DNA of 64,000 nucleotides from DATKAS01 sp963773315. GTDB lineage: Bacteria > Actinomycetota > Acidimicrobiia > Acidimicrobiales > DATKAS01. The notes under the pieces are model-generated. The model was not told the DNA's origin, made no database searches, and saw nothing but the letters and a program-made list of their open reading frames with translations. The DNA is taken from NCBI GenBank assembly GCA_963773315.1, contig CAVZAF010000010.1, positions 186,001 to 250,000 on the forward strand. The letters run 5' to 3'. Position numbers and translations under genes: made by a program. Positions 19,151 to 27,841 of this stretch are shown one piece after another; within the stretch, counting starts at the first letter, position 1, and the number at the start of each line of letters is the position of its first letter.

Positions 19151-20027
19151 ATGGATGAGCACGACTTCATGATCGAGCGGTTCGAGCAGCAACGGCCGCG
19201 TCTCGGGGCCGTCGCGTATCGGATGCTCGGCTCGACGAGCGAGGCAGACGACGCGCTCCAGGAGACCTGGTTGAGGGTGAGCCAAGCGAGCGCGACGGGC
19301 ATCGACAACCCCGATGGGTGGCTGACCACCGTCACGGCCCGCGTGTGCCTCAACATGCTGCGCTCTCGGCGCACGCGGCGCGAGGAGGCCCTCGAGCCGC
19401 GAGTGCCCGATCCGGTCGTGACCCGCGAGACCGTCGACCCGAGCGACGCGGTCGTGCTCGCCGACTCCGTGGGCCTGGCGCTTCTCGTGGTGCTCGAGAC
19501 ACTCGACCCCGCGGAGCGTCTCGCGTTCGTCCTCCACGACATGTTCGCCGTGCCCTTCGACGAGATCGCACCGATGGTCGAACGCTCGCCCGAAGCGACA
19601 CGGCAGCTCGCGAGCCGAGCCCGCCGGCGCGTGCACGGAGCGGAGCCTCCTCCTGACACCGACTCACCTCGCCAACGTGAGGTCGTGGACGCGTTCTTCG
19701 CCGCCGCGCGGCGGCGACTTCGCGGCGCTGATCAGCGTGCTCGATCCCGACGTCGTCCTCCGATCCGACGGTGGCAGCAAGCGGGTCGCAGCATCCGCCG
19801 TGGTGCGCGGCGCCGAGAACGTGGCCAGCCGCGCGTTGACGTTTGCGTTGCCGCGGGCGCAGCTGCGGCCGGTGCGCGTGAACGGAGAGGCGGGGGTCGT
19901 GGTGACCGTGAACGCGCGCGTGGTCTCGATCCTGGGGTTCACAGTGCGGAACGGGAGGATCCTGGCGATCGAGGCGCTCGCCGATCCCGATCGACTTCGC
20001 GACCTCGACCTCTCAGCGCTCGATTAG
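19151..20027 (+). CDS. ECF sigma factor with fused SnoaL-like C-terminal domain (SigJ/ECF41 type), frameshifted
   Basis: Region 2 (AVAYRMLGSTSEADDALQETWLRV) and region 4 (PAERLAFVLHDMFAVPFDEIAPMVERSPEATRQLASRARRR) are intact in the first frame from 19151. At 19700-19712, in a GC-repeat, homology passes to the +1 frame and continues as a SnoaL-like domain (GGDFAALISVLDPDVVLRSDGG) to a stop at 20027. One extra base explains it. In ECF41 proteins the SnoaL domain regulates sigma activity in place of an anti-sigma factor. The neighbouring AhpD-like gene supports this class. The end overlaps the convergent racemase by 15 bases. Confidence 0.83.
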
Positions 20028-20708
20028 CGAACGCTCCACCGCCGCGCGCGCCAGCAAGCGTGTCGAGTCGAGGGTCGGGAGCGCCGAAGTGCGGTCGTCG
20101 ATGATCAACGGGATCTCGGTGCAACCCAGCACGACCGCGTCGCAGCCGACCGTCTTCATCCGCTCGATCACTGCCTGGTGGCACGCCACGCCTTCGGGCT
20201 CGAACCGTCCGTGCACGAGCTCATCCATGATGATGCGGTGGATCTCGTCGCGCTCGGAGTCGGTGGGCCGCACGGCCTCGATGCCGAACGCGGCGAGCTT
20301 CTCCGGATACACCTCGCTGTCGATCAGCCAGCGAGTGCCGAGCACGCCCACGCGTCGGTACCCGCGCTCGGACGCAGCCGAGGCGACGACCTCCGCGATG
20401 TGCAGCCAGGGCAGCGGCGATCGGTCGACGATGCGGGGAAGCGCTCGGTGGATCGTGTTGTCCGGGCACACGAGGAGCTGGGCTCCGGCAGCGGCGAGCT
20501 TCTCGGCCGAGTCGAGCATGAGGTCACCGACCGATTCCCAGTCGCCGGCGTCGAGGAAGCGCGAGTAGTCCTCCATCGAGTGACCGTGGAGCGACACCTC
20601 GGGATGCGCGTGCCCTCCCATGAGCACGGCTCCCTCGTGGCAGATCGTGCGGTAGCAGAGAGCGGCGCCTTCCGCGGAGCACGCGACGATCCCGATGTGC
20701 TGGGCCAT
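20013..20708 (-). CDS. Aspartate/glutamate racemase family protein
   Basis: 231 residues. The two catalytic cysteines of PLP-independent racemases are at Cys81 (VCPDNTIH) and Cys196 (VLGCTEIPL). The N-terminus IGIVACSAEGAALCYRTIC is characteristic of one actinobacterial subgroup. It probably interconverts amino acid enantiomers, or acts as a related isomerase such as maleate isomerase. Soluble. The start ATG at 20706-20708 is well supported by conservation. Confidence 0.88.
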   Translation of the reverse strand: MAQHIGIVACSAEGAALCYRTICHEGAVLMGGHAHPEVSLHGHSMEDYSRFLDAGDWESVGDLMLDSAEKLAAAGAQLLVCPDNTIHRALPRIVDRSPLPWLHIAEVVASAASERGYRRVGVLGTRWLIDSEVYPEKLAAFGIEAVRPTDSERDEIHRIIMDELVHGRFEPEGVACHQAVIERMKTVGCDAVVLGCTEIPLIIDDRTSALPTLDSTRLLARAAVERSLIER

Positions 20709-21657
20709 CGACGCAGCCTGTCACCGCCGCCGTGGTCTCTCGGCTCGAAATGCCGCTGAGCGCTTCAGGTAGCTGACGCGTCGCGGCGTAAGTGGCTCCG
20801 TAGGCGATTGCCGAGATGGTGATGGCGAAGCCGAAGATCTGCACGGGTGACAGCGACTGACCGAGCAGGAGCCAGCCGAGGGTTGCGCCCGTGATCGGTG
20901 ACGCGAGGCCGAGCAGCGGAGGCGCGGCAGTGGGGAGCTTGCGGATGCCGTTGAACCACAAGACAAAGGCGAACGCGGTGCCGACGAGGCTGAGGTAGGC
21001 GAACCCCGCGACGTTCCGAGTCGAGAGGGCCGGTGGCGAACCTTCGGTGACGAGCGTCAGGGGAACGAGCAGCACGCCGCTGAGGAGCAGCTGCCATGCG
21101 GTCGCAGCGAGCCGGTTCGGCGGAGACGGGAAGCGCTTCGTGAGCACGACTCCCGTGGCGAACGACACGTTGGCGGCGAGCGCGGCGAGCACGCCGACGG
21201 CGTCGACATCCGCGTCGGGCCGAACGACCACGAGAGCGACGCCGACGGCAGCCACGACGCCGACCGCGAGGTCGCGTCGGCTCGGGTGCCGCCCTGCGAT
21301 CAGGAACGTGAGTGACGCGACGAGGAGAGGCTGCAACCCGCCCGCGGCCGCGGCCACACCACCGGGGAGGCGATAGACGGCGACCGCGAGGAGCGGGAAG
21401 AACAAGCCGAAGTTGCACAGAGCGAGCACGGCACTGCGCCACCACTCAGCGCCGTGTGGACGCCAAGGCGACTCGACTCGGGAGACGAGCAGGAGCGCGA
21501 TGCCGGCGGGCAAGACGCGCAGCGCGGCGACGAGGAGGGGACGGCCCGCCGGCAGGAGCTGGGTGATCGTGACATATGTCGTTCCCCAGAGGATCGGCGC
21601 CAGCAGAGTCCTCCGAGCGATCGCTGCCCCTGCCCGCCCCTTTGTCTCCACGCTCAT
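20524..21657 (-). CDS. EamA/DMT-superfamily transporter (3' end uncertain)
   Basis: Ten hydrophobic helices in two EamA repeats are visible between 21657 and about 20790, for example ILWGTTYVTITQLLPAG at the start and SPITGATLGWLLLGQSL in the second repeat. Such permeases export amino acids, drugs or metabolites. The frame stays open to 20524, which would overlap the start of the racemase by 185 bases. A one-base change near 20775-20790 would instead end it at 20721, 12 bases before the racemase ATG, a more natural arrangement. The ATG at 21655-21657 lies inside a palindromic operator shared with the divergent MarR gene. Confidence 0.82.
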   Translation of the reverse strand: MSVETKGRAGAAIARRTLLAPILWGTTYVTITQLLPAGRPLLVAALRVLPAGIALLLVSRVESPWRPHGAEWWRSAVLALCNFGLFFPLLAVAVYRLPGGVAAAAGGLQPLLVASLTFLIAGRHPSRRDLAVGVVAAVGVALVVVRPDADVDAVGVLAALAANVSFATGVVLTKRFPSPPNRLAATAWQLLLSGVLLVPLTLVTEGSPPALSTRNVAGFAYLSLVGTAFAFVLWFNGIRKLPTAAPPLLGLASPITGATLGWLLLGQSLSPVQIFGFAITISAIAYGATYAATRQLPEALSGISSRETTAAVTGCVDGPAHRDRRVLRGRRRSLLPHDLPRGSRAHGRARASRGVAPRSLDGGLLALPRRRRLGIGR

Positions 21658-21679
21658 TATCTTAATATCAAGATAATGA
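21654..21679. promoter_or_regulatory. Palindromic operator between transporter and marR-type gene
   Basis: Perfect 10-base inverted repeat TCATTATCTT / AAGATAATGA around the 6-base spacer AATATC, in an AT-rich island of an otherwise GC-rich region. The left arm covers the start codon of the transporter. MarR proteins typically bind such dyads next to their own gene, so repression of both genes is the likely role. Confidence 0.75.
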
Positions 21680-21711
21680 ATGTCAATGGGTTGTGACGCT
21701 ATGATCAGGTC

Positions 21712-22224
21712 GTGCCTGCGCCTCGCGACATCGTCGACGCGATCACGAGTCAGTGGAGCACCGTCCGCCCCGACCTCGACGCCTCGCCCATCGCCGTCAT
21801 AGGGCGGATCTCGCGACTCTCGCGCCTCGTCGATCGGCGACTCGAGCAGAACTTCGCGACACACGGCATCGAGGCGTGGATGTACGACGTGCTCGCGACG
21901 CTGCGCCGGTCGGGTGAGCCCTACGAGCTCGCCGCCGGCGATCTCGTGCGCCAGACGATGGTCACGACCGGAGCGATCACGAATCGAGTCGATCGGCTCG
22001 AGGAGCGCGGGCTGGTCGAGCGCACATCGACAGGTGACCGCCGGAAGGTGATCGTCCGTCTCACGCAGAAGGGTCTCGACCTCGTCGACAGCGTCGCGCC
22101 CTCGCATCTCGACACCGAACGCGAGATCCTCTCCGTCCTCTCGCCCCGGCAGCAGCGGGAGCTCGTGCAGCTCTTGCGCACGACCCTGGTGGGCCTCGGT
22201 GACGAGCAGAGGGCCCAGGGCTGA
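21712..22224 (+). CDS. MarR-family transcriptional regulator
   Basis: 170 residues from a GTG. The winged-helix core reads WMYDVLATLRRSG, LAAGDLVRQTMVTTGAITNRVDRLEERGLV and ERTSTGDRRKVIVRLTQKG, the wing containing the family DRR motif. MarR dimers are usually released from DNA by small phenolic or drug ligands. It is divergent from an EamA exporter with a 10-base-arm palindrome between them, and is followed after 5 bases by an F420-type oxidoreductase, so it probably controls both sides. Confidence 0.93.
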   Translation: MPAPRDIVDAITSQWSTVRPDLDASPIAVIGRISRLSRLVDRRLEQNFATHGIEAWMYDVLATLRRSGEPYELAAGDLVRQTMVTTGAITNRVDRLEERGLVERTSTGDRRKVIVRLTQKGLDLVDSVAPSHLDTEREILSVLSPRQQRELVQLLRTTLVGLGDEQRAQG

Positions 22225-22229
22225 CGCGC

Positions 22230-23162
22230 GTGGACTTCGGGGCTCATCTGCCGCTGATGGACTTCGGCGGCCATCCATTCACGCTCGACCACCTCGTGGA
22301 GTACGCGTCTGCCGCTTCGTCGTTCGGCTTTGCAGCCGTGTCGGCGAACGATCACCTCGTGTTCGCGACGCCGTGGCTCGACGGGCCCACCGCGCTTGCC
22401 GCGGTGATCGCTGCTTCGGGTGACATGACGCTCGCGACGACGGTTGCCCTTCCGGTCGTACGCGGCCCGATCGCCCTCGCCAAGGCCCTCTCCGCGATCG
22501 ATCGGTTGTCGGACGGACGTCTCGTGGTGGGGGTCGGTCCGGGGTCGTCCGAGCAGGACTACGCCGCCGTCGGCATCGACTTCTCGGAACGATGGGCGCG
22601 CCTCGATGAAGCGGTGCGGGTGCTGCGCGCCTTGTGGCATCGAGAGAGCGAGCCGTTCGTCGGACGCTGGTACTCGTCGGCGGACATCGACCTCGAGCCA
22701 CGGCCCACGCAGCCAGACGGACCGCCGATCTGGATCGGCAGCTGGGGGTCCGAGGTCGGCCTGCGACGCGTGGCCCGCCTCGCCGACGGTTGGCTCGCGT
22801 CCGCGTACAACATCACGCCCGACGGGTTCGCCGACGCGTGGGCGCGTCTGCAAATCGAGCTGTCCGGCCGGGGACGAGATGCTGAGGCCTTCCCGAACGC
22901 GCTCGGGACGATGTGGTGCTACATCACCGAGAGCCGTGCCGAGGCCGACGCGATCTACAGCGAGAGGCTCGTGCCGACGATCCATCGTCCCGAGGAGATT
23001 CTTCGCGAACGTCTGCCCGTCGGGCCAGCGGAGGCGTTTGCCGAGAAGCTCGCCGCGTTCCGTGACGCCGGAGTGCAACGAGCGTTCATCTGGCCCGTGG
23101 CCGACGAGCGGCGCCAGCTCGAGCTGTTCGCGGAGCAAGTCGTCCCGCTGCTCGGCGGCTAG
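22230..23162 (+). CDS. LLM-class F420-dependent oxidoreductase
   Basis: 310 residues, TIM-barrel luciferase-like monooxygenase family. Landmarks are FGFAAVSANDH, DRLSDGRLVVGVGPGSS, WARLDEAVRVLRALW and PPIWIGSWGSEVGLRRVARLADGWL. In actinomycetes these enzymes mostly use coenzyme F420 for hydride transfer to ketones, enones or other substrates; F420 use here is inferred from family. The GTG start lies 5 bases after the marR stop, suggesting an operon. Confidence 0.9.
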   Translation: MDFGAHLPLMDFGGHPFTLDHLVEYASAASSFGFAAVSANDHLVFATPWLDGPTALAAVIAASGDMTLATTVALPVVRGPIALAKALSAIDRLSDGRLVVGVGPGSSEQDYAAVGIDFSERWARLDEAVRVLRALWHRESEPFVGRWYSSADIDLEPRPTQPDGPPIWIGSWGSEVGLRRVARLADGWLASAYNITPDGFADAWARLQIELSGRGRDAEAFPNALGTMWCYITESRAEADAIYSERLVPTIHRPEEILRERLPVGPAEAFAEKLAAFRDAGVQRAFIWPVADERRQLELFAEQVVPLLGG

Positions 23163-24012
23163 AGGGCGCCGTTTGCTAGCAGCTCGACGGGATCTTGCAG
23201 CTCGACGGCGCCGAGGTAGCCGCCACCGATCGCGAGGGCGTCGTGGATCGCGTAGCCGAGCAGTGCTTGCGACTCGCGGGGGAGGGTGCGCACGACCTCG
23301 AGCGGGGTGGCGAGGTACTGGTTCTCCTCGGTGTGGAGCCAACCGAGGCAGTAGCTCACGTGCATGCCCTGTCGCGTCTCGTCGGTCGTCGTGTTCGCAC
23401 CGCCGCCGTGGATCGTCGATCCGAGGTAGATGACCGCAGAGCCCGCGGCCATCTCGGCGGCGACGATGTCCTCAGGTTCCGCGGCGCGCGGCCGCGCTCC
23501 CACAGGTGGCTGCCCGGCGCGACGCGTGTCGCGCCGTTCTCGGCCGTGAAGTCGACGAGCGCGAGCACCGACGCCACCTGCACATCGCTGTGGGGATGAG
23601 GGAGGTACGGCCACACTGCTTCGTCGCGGTGCAGGAGCTGGTCAGGGGAGCCGGGTCCGCGGTCGAGCAGCTGCGCGACGTTCAGCCGGTAGCACGCGCA
23701 GCTCGGCAGCAGGATCTCGTCGCAGATCGCGCGGTAGAGCCGGTGAGTGAGCACTTCGGTCGCGAACACGCGTGACTTGCCGGCGAGCCCGGTGATGGTG
23801 CGGGTCTGAGGGCCGTAGAACCACGTGAAGAAGTCGCTGAACATCGCAGAACCGCCGCGCGGCGTCACGTCCATCAATGGATCGACATCAGCGTTGAATC
23901 GCGAAAGCAGATCGGCGTCGAGGAAGTCTTCGACGATCACGGCGCCGTCGCGCTGCAAGGCCGCGACCATCTTTTCGGAGTCCTCGCTGGCGTGGATGTG
24001 CTCGATGTCCAT
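23159..24012 (-). CDS. Phytanoyl-CoA dioxygenase family protein, frameshifted
   Basis: A non-haem Fe(II)/2-oxoglutarate oxygenase. The first frame starts at the ATG 24010-24012 (MDIEHIHASEDSEKM), behind a GAGGAGA ribosome site, and includes LLHRDEAVW with the HxD iron ligands and VAPGSHLWERGR. At 23478-23492 (GC-repeat) homology moves phase and continues with EPEDIVAAEMAAGSAVIYLG and IHGGGANTT, holding the second His, to 23159. One missing base explains it. It ends a minus-strand operon with the pterin-dehydratase/VOC and DinB genes. Confidence 0.82.
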
Positions 24013-24022
24013 CGGAGTCTCC

Positions 24023-24520
24023 TCAGTCAGTCAGTATCAGCCAGGTGCGTCCGTCGATGAGCTCGCGCGCAGCGTCGAGGTGACCAGCGTGGCACGCCGT
24101 TTCGGTGATCACGTGCAGGACGATCTGCCTCAGGTCGTGCATGACGAAGCTCGTTGGGAAGTGGTCCTCCGGCCACCACGCGGGCGCAGCGCTCGGGTCG
24201 GTCGCGGCGATGATGGCGTTCGCGAGCTCGATCTCACGGCGATACAGGTCGAGCACCGCGTCGACTGACTCGTCGGCACCGACGCTCCAGACGGCGTCGT
24301 CGGGTCGATCGAGATCGATCGGCTCGCCGGCGACGATGCCGCGGAACCAGAACTGTTCGACGTCGAGCGCGAGGTGACGCACCATGCCGGCAGAAGTCCA
24401 TCCCGTCGGCAGCACCGGCCGGCGCATGTCTTCGTCGGAGACTCCTTCAGTGATGCCGAGCACGTGCCGCCGCTGCGCGTTGAGCGATGCGAGCAGCGCG
24501 TCAGTCTCTCTGCCGCTCAC
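24023..24520 (-). CDS. DinB/DUF664-family protein
   Basis: 165 residues from a GTG. Conserved helices include VLPTGWTSAGMVRHLALDVEQFWFRG and LRQIVLHVITETACHAGHLDAARELIDG, with metal-ligand histidines as in mycothiol-dependent maleylpyruvate isomerase relatives. Its start overlaps the stop of the upstream pterin-dehydratase/VOC gene by four bases, and it ends 10 bases before the PhyH gene, so all three are likely one transcript. Confidence 0.86.
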   Translation of the reverse strand: MSGRETDALLASLNAQRRHVLGITEGVSDEDMRRPVLPTGWTSAGMVRHLALDVEQFWFRGIVAGEPIDLDRPDDAVWSVGADESVDAVLDLYRREIELANAIIAATDPSAAPAWWPEDHFPTSFVMHDLRQIVLHVITETACHAGHLDAARELIDGRTWLILTD

Positions 24521-25173
24521 TCGCGTCCTTGCCAGGTGCAGATGCAGGCCTCGTTTCCCTCGGGATCGGCGAGGATCCAGAACGCCGGCGCTGCGCCGTC
24601 TGACACGAGCTTCCCGCCCGCGGCCAGTGCGGCGGCGATGCGCTGCTGCGCCACGTCGTGCGGGACGGTGACGTCGATGTGGATGCGGTTGCGTTGTGGA
24701 CGAGGCGCGTCCATCTGCTGGAACCAGAACGCAGGAGAACGCCCGTACGGGTCAACGCAGTCGTCGTCGAGGTGTGGCTTGTATCCGAGCACCGCCTCCC
24801 AGAACGGCTTCACGGCCGGGATGTCGATCGCGTCGATCGCGACCTCGAGCTGCGTCACGACACCGGGATCGGCCGCGACGCCGAGGTCGCGGGCGATCGC
24901 CGAGATCGTGCGGGCCAGCTCGACATCTCGCGTGCTGAGGGCGTCGACATCGTGGCTGGTGAGCAGGACGTGGACGCGCGGGTAGGTGATCGTCAGGTCG
25001 GGGTGGTGGTTCATCTCGTCGGCCGCGGCGGCGATGCGCGCGGCGAGCTCCATTCCCTTCGCCATCGAGCCGGTCCTGAACGAGGTCTGCAACGTGCGGA
25101 GCAGGACCCGCCAATCATCGAGCCCCTCGCTGTCGCTGACCTGCCTCGTCGTGAGATTGTCGGTGTTCGTCAT
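24517..25173 (-). CDS. Pterin-4a-carbinolamine dehydratase domain fused to VOC domain
   Basis: 218 residues with two domains. Residues about 1-100 match pterin-4a-carbinolamine dehydratase: the motif D52-x3-H56-H57-P58-x5-Y64-x9-H74 is complete. Residues about 108-218 form a glyoxalase/VOC domain (QLEVAIDAIDIPAVKPFW, then DPEGNEACICTW). The first activity recycles 4a-hydroxytetrahydropterins after aromatic hydroxylation; the second part has no clear substrate. The ATG at 25171-25173 sits just upstream of the dehydratase domain. Confidence 0.85.
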   Translation of the reverse strand: MTNTDNLTTRQVSDSEGLDDWRVLLRTLQTSFRTGSMAKGMELAARIAAAADEMNHHPDLTITYPRVHVLLTSHDVDALSTRDVELARTISAIARDLGVAADPGVVTQLEVAIDAIDIPAVKPFWEAVLGYKPHLDDDCVDPYGRSPAFWFQQMDAPRPQRNRIHIDVTVPHDVAQQRIAAALAAGGKLVSDGAAPAFWILADPEGNEACICTWQGRE

Positions 25174-25244
25174 CCACCCAACGTTCCCAGAATTTCTGTC
25201 TTGCAGCACCGCCGCTGCCATGGGCCTCGGCTCGGCCCATTGTC

Positions 25245-25866
25245 GTAGTGTCGAGCATGACCTCTGCGATGACGACGAGCACCACCGCGAAGTCGGCCCG
25301 GGTGTCGTCACAGGATCAGCCAAGACGACGCATCCCGGAAAGATCGTTTGCACCTTCGGACTGGGTTCGAAGACGACCTACGACGCGATCCACGACAATC
25401 CCGACGTCTCGTGCCAGCCGGTGGAGATGACGAACTTGCCCCACTTGATCGCCCAGAACGACCGAATGACGTCGATCAACAACACGACCAGATGGATCTG
25501 CAGGGCCAAGCCGCGAGCGAGTCGAACGGTCATCGTCACATCAGCGGGACAGGCGGCCAGCTCCAGTTCATCCGCGGCGCCTACGCATCGAACGGCGGGA
25601 AGTCGTTCCTTTGCATGTCGTCGACGTACGAACGCAACGGCGATCGCCGCAGCCGCGTCGTGATCGACCTGACGCCGGGCAACGTCGTCACCGCGCCCCG
25701 GAGCGACGTGATGTATGTCGTCACCGAGTACGGGATGATCAACCTGAAGGGCAAGTCGATCCCCGAACGGGCCAAGGCGATGATCTCCGTCGCGCATCCC
25801 GACTTCCGCGACGGCCTCGAACGGGAGGCGCGAGCGAACGGACTCATCCCGCGGTCGTTTGTGTGA
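25245..25866 (+). pseudogene. Truncated acetyl-CoA hydrolase / 4-hydroxybutyrate CoA-transferase remnant
   Basis: Only the C-terminal half of this roughly 430-residue family is present. One frame reads GVVTGSAKTTHPGKIVCTFGLG and NDRMTSIN up to about 25487, then homology shifts by one base and continues QMDLQGQAASES, TGGQLQFIRGAYAS and DVMYVVTEYGMINLKGKS to the stop at 25866. The N-terminal half, including the region before GVVTG, is missing, and the frame change is inside the remainder. No good start or ribosome site exists. Unlike the single-break genes elsewhere in the window, this looks like a real deletion remnant, although an assembly junction is possible. Confidence 0.8.
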
Positions 25867-25876
25867 GCCTGTCGTT

Positions 25877-26635
25877 GTGAACGCCGGGGTTCGGGATGTC
25901 GCGGTCGTGACCGGCGGGGCGGGGGCGATCGGTGCCGCCGTGTGCCATCGGCTTGCTATCGCTGGCCGCACGGTCATGGTCGTCGATCTCGACGCCGCTG
26001 CGGCGGCCGAGGTCGCCGGCGCGCTTGACGGTGACGGTCACAGGGGCGTCGGTCTCGATGTCGCGGACACCGAGGCGGTCGCGGGGGCGCTGGGCAAGGT
26101 CGCAGTCGACGTCGGTCCGGTCGCGACGTTGATCAACGTCGCCGGGTGGGATCGGTTCGTGCCGTTCGTCGACACCACACCTGAGTTCTGGGATCGGGTG
26201 ATCGACATCAACTACCGCGGCACTCTCAACACCGTGCACGCGGTGCTCCCCGGGATGATCGAGCGACAGCGAGGTCGGATCGTGTCGGTCGCGTCAGACG
26301 CGGCAAGGGTCGGGTCCTCCTTGGAATCGATCTATGCCGGCGCCAAGGGAGCGGTGATCTCGTTCTCGAAGAGCGTCGCCCGTGAGGTTGCTCGCTACGG
26401 CATCACGGTGAACGTCGTGTGCCCGGGTCCTACCGACACGCCGCTGATCCGCACGATGGCCGAGGAGCTCGGCTCGGGTGAGCGCTTCGTCGACGCGCTG
26501 ACGAAGGCGATCCCGATGCGGCGTCTGGCGACCGCCGACGACGTCGCTCCCGCGATCGTGTTCTTGGCATCCGACGACGCAGGTTTCATCACCGGCCAGA
26601 CGTTGTCGGTGAGCGGTGGGTTGACGATGGCCTGA
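25877..26635 (+). CDS. Short-chain dehydrogenase/reductase (FabG/BadH-like)
   Basis: 252 residues from the GTG at 25877. The NAD(P)-binding motif TGGAGAIG, the NVAG motif and the catalytic YAGAK (Tyr and Lys of YxxxK) are present, and the end TGQTLSVSGGLTM is typical of FabG-type enzymes. BadH-like hydroxyacyl-CoA dehydrogenase is one option. It precedes an F420-type oxidoreductase by 14 bases and follows a CoA-transferase remnant, which suggests a former acyl-CoA catabolic operon. Confidence 0.9.
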   Translation: MNAGVRDVAVVTGGAGAIGAAVCHRLAIAGRTVMVVDLDAAAAAEVAGALDGDGHRGVGLDVADTEAVAGALGKVAVDVGPVATLINVAGWDRFVPFVDTTPEFWDRVIDINYRGTLNTVHAVLPGMIERQRGRIVSVASDAARVGSSLESIYAGAKGAVISFSKSVAREVARYGITVNVVCPGPTDTPLIRTMAEELGSGERFVDALTKAIPMRRLATADDVAPAIVFLASDDAGFITGQTLSVSGGLTMA

Positions 26636-26649
26636 GTCGAGGAGGACTG

Positions 26650-27681
26650 ATGGACTTCGACGTGATGGTGGGGCCCTGCAGCTGGACGGAGGCAGCTGAC
26701 CTCGCGCGTCGCGTCGAGGCCGCCGGGTTCTCGGGGATGGTGTTCACCGAGACCGGACAGACCCCGTGGATGAGCATCGCCGCGGCCGCCGCTGCCGCAC
26801 CCACGCTGACGTTCTCGACGGGCATCGCGGTGGCGTTCCCGGTGAGCCCGATGATCGCCGCGAGCATCGCGTGGGAGATCGCGGGGAACACGGGCGGACG
26901 GTTCCGCCTCGGTCTCGGCAGCCAGGTCAAGGCGCACATCGAACGTCGCTACGGAGTGCCGTTCGATCCGCCTGGCCCACGCATGCGTGACTACGTGTTG
27001 GCCGTGAAGGACACGCTCGCGGCCTTCCGCGGTGAACGGAAGCTCGCGCACGATGGGCCGTACTACGAGCTGTCGTTGCTGCCCGATCAATGGCGTCCTC
27101 CGATGCACGAGCACGGCGACCTCAAAGTCGATGTGTCGGCTGTGGGGCCATGGATGACGACGATGGCCGGAGAGGTCGCCGACGGCGTGCACGTCCATCC
27201 CTTGCACTCGGTGCAGTACCTGGAGCAGCGCCTGATCCCGGCCGTGCACGCCGGAGCGGCCAAGGCGGGGCGAGCGGCTGCTGATGTCGACTTGTTGATC
27301 CCCGTCTTCATCGTCCCGGGCGACACCGCCGAAGACCGAGCGCTGCTCACGCGGCGGGCTCGCACGCAGATCGGGTTCTACGGCTCGACGAGGAACTACG
27401 CGTTCCAGTTCGACGACCTCGGGTTCGACGGCACGTCAGCGAAGCTCAACGAGCGGCTGAAGGCCGCCGACCTCGAGGGCCTCGCGGAGACCATCACCGA
27501 CGAGATGCTCGATCAATACGCCGTTGTCGGGAGTTGGGACGACGTCGCCGACGAGGTCATCGCTCGCTATCGCGGACGCGCCGAGCGGGTCATCTCATAT
27601 CTCACGGTCGATGACGTCGCCCGTGACCCCGATCACCTCGCCCGATGGGGCGAGATCGCCCGAGCAGTGCGCGGCGCCTGA
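26650..27681 (+). CDS. LLM-class F420-dependent oxidoreductase
   Basis: 343 residues. The barrel starts MDFDVMVGPCSWTEAADLARRVEAAGF, and has FRLGLGSQVKAHIERRYG and a C-terminal WDDVADEVIARYRG helix, typical of the TIGR03617-like subgroup of luciferase-like oxidoreductases. F420 as cofactor is a family-based inference. A GAGGAGGA ribosome site sits just upstream of the ATG and the SDR gene ends 14 bases before, so an operon is likely. Confidence 0.9.
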   Translation: MDFDVMVGPCSWTEAADLARRVEAAGFSGMVFTETGQTPWMSIAAAAAAAPTLTFSTGIAVAFPVSPMIAASIAWEIAGNTGGRFRLGLGSQVKAHIERRYGVPFDPPGPRMRDYVLAVKDTLAAFRGERKLAHDGPYYELSLLPDQWRPPMHEHGDLKVDVSAVGPWMTTMAGEVADGVHVHPLHSVQYLEQRLIPAVHAGAAKAGRAAADVDLLIPVFIVPGDTAEDRALLTRRARTQIGFYGSTRNYAFQFDDLGFDGTSAKLNERLKAADLEGLAETITDEMLDQYAVVGSWDDVADEVIARYRGRAERVISYLTVDDVARDPDHLARWGEIARAVRGA

Positions 27682-27717
27682 AGGGTCGTCCGGGCCTTCA
27701 GGCCGACCGGGACGGCG

Positions 27718-27834
27718 ATGATGGGCGGCGAGGCCCACGTCGTGCTCCGGGACGTCTGCCACCTCGACGCCGACGAAGCGAGTGCCGTTGCACGGTGGGC
27801 TGCCGAAGCAATTCTCACCGCCGCCGGACTCTGA
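27718..27834 (+). other. Small open frame of uncertain status after the F420 oxidoreductase
   Basis: 38 codons (MMGGEAHVVLRDVCHLDADE at the start) in the same phase as the preceding gene, after its stop. No ribosome site was seen. It could be noise, a lost domain or a tiny peptide; I do not recognise it. Confidence 0.15.
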
Positions 27835-27841
27835 GCGGCAG

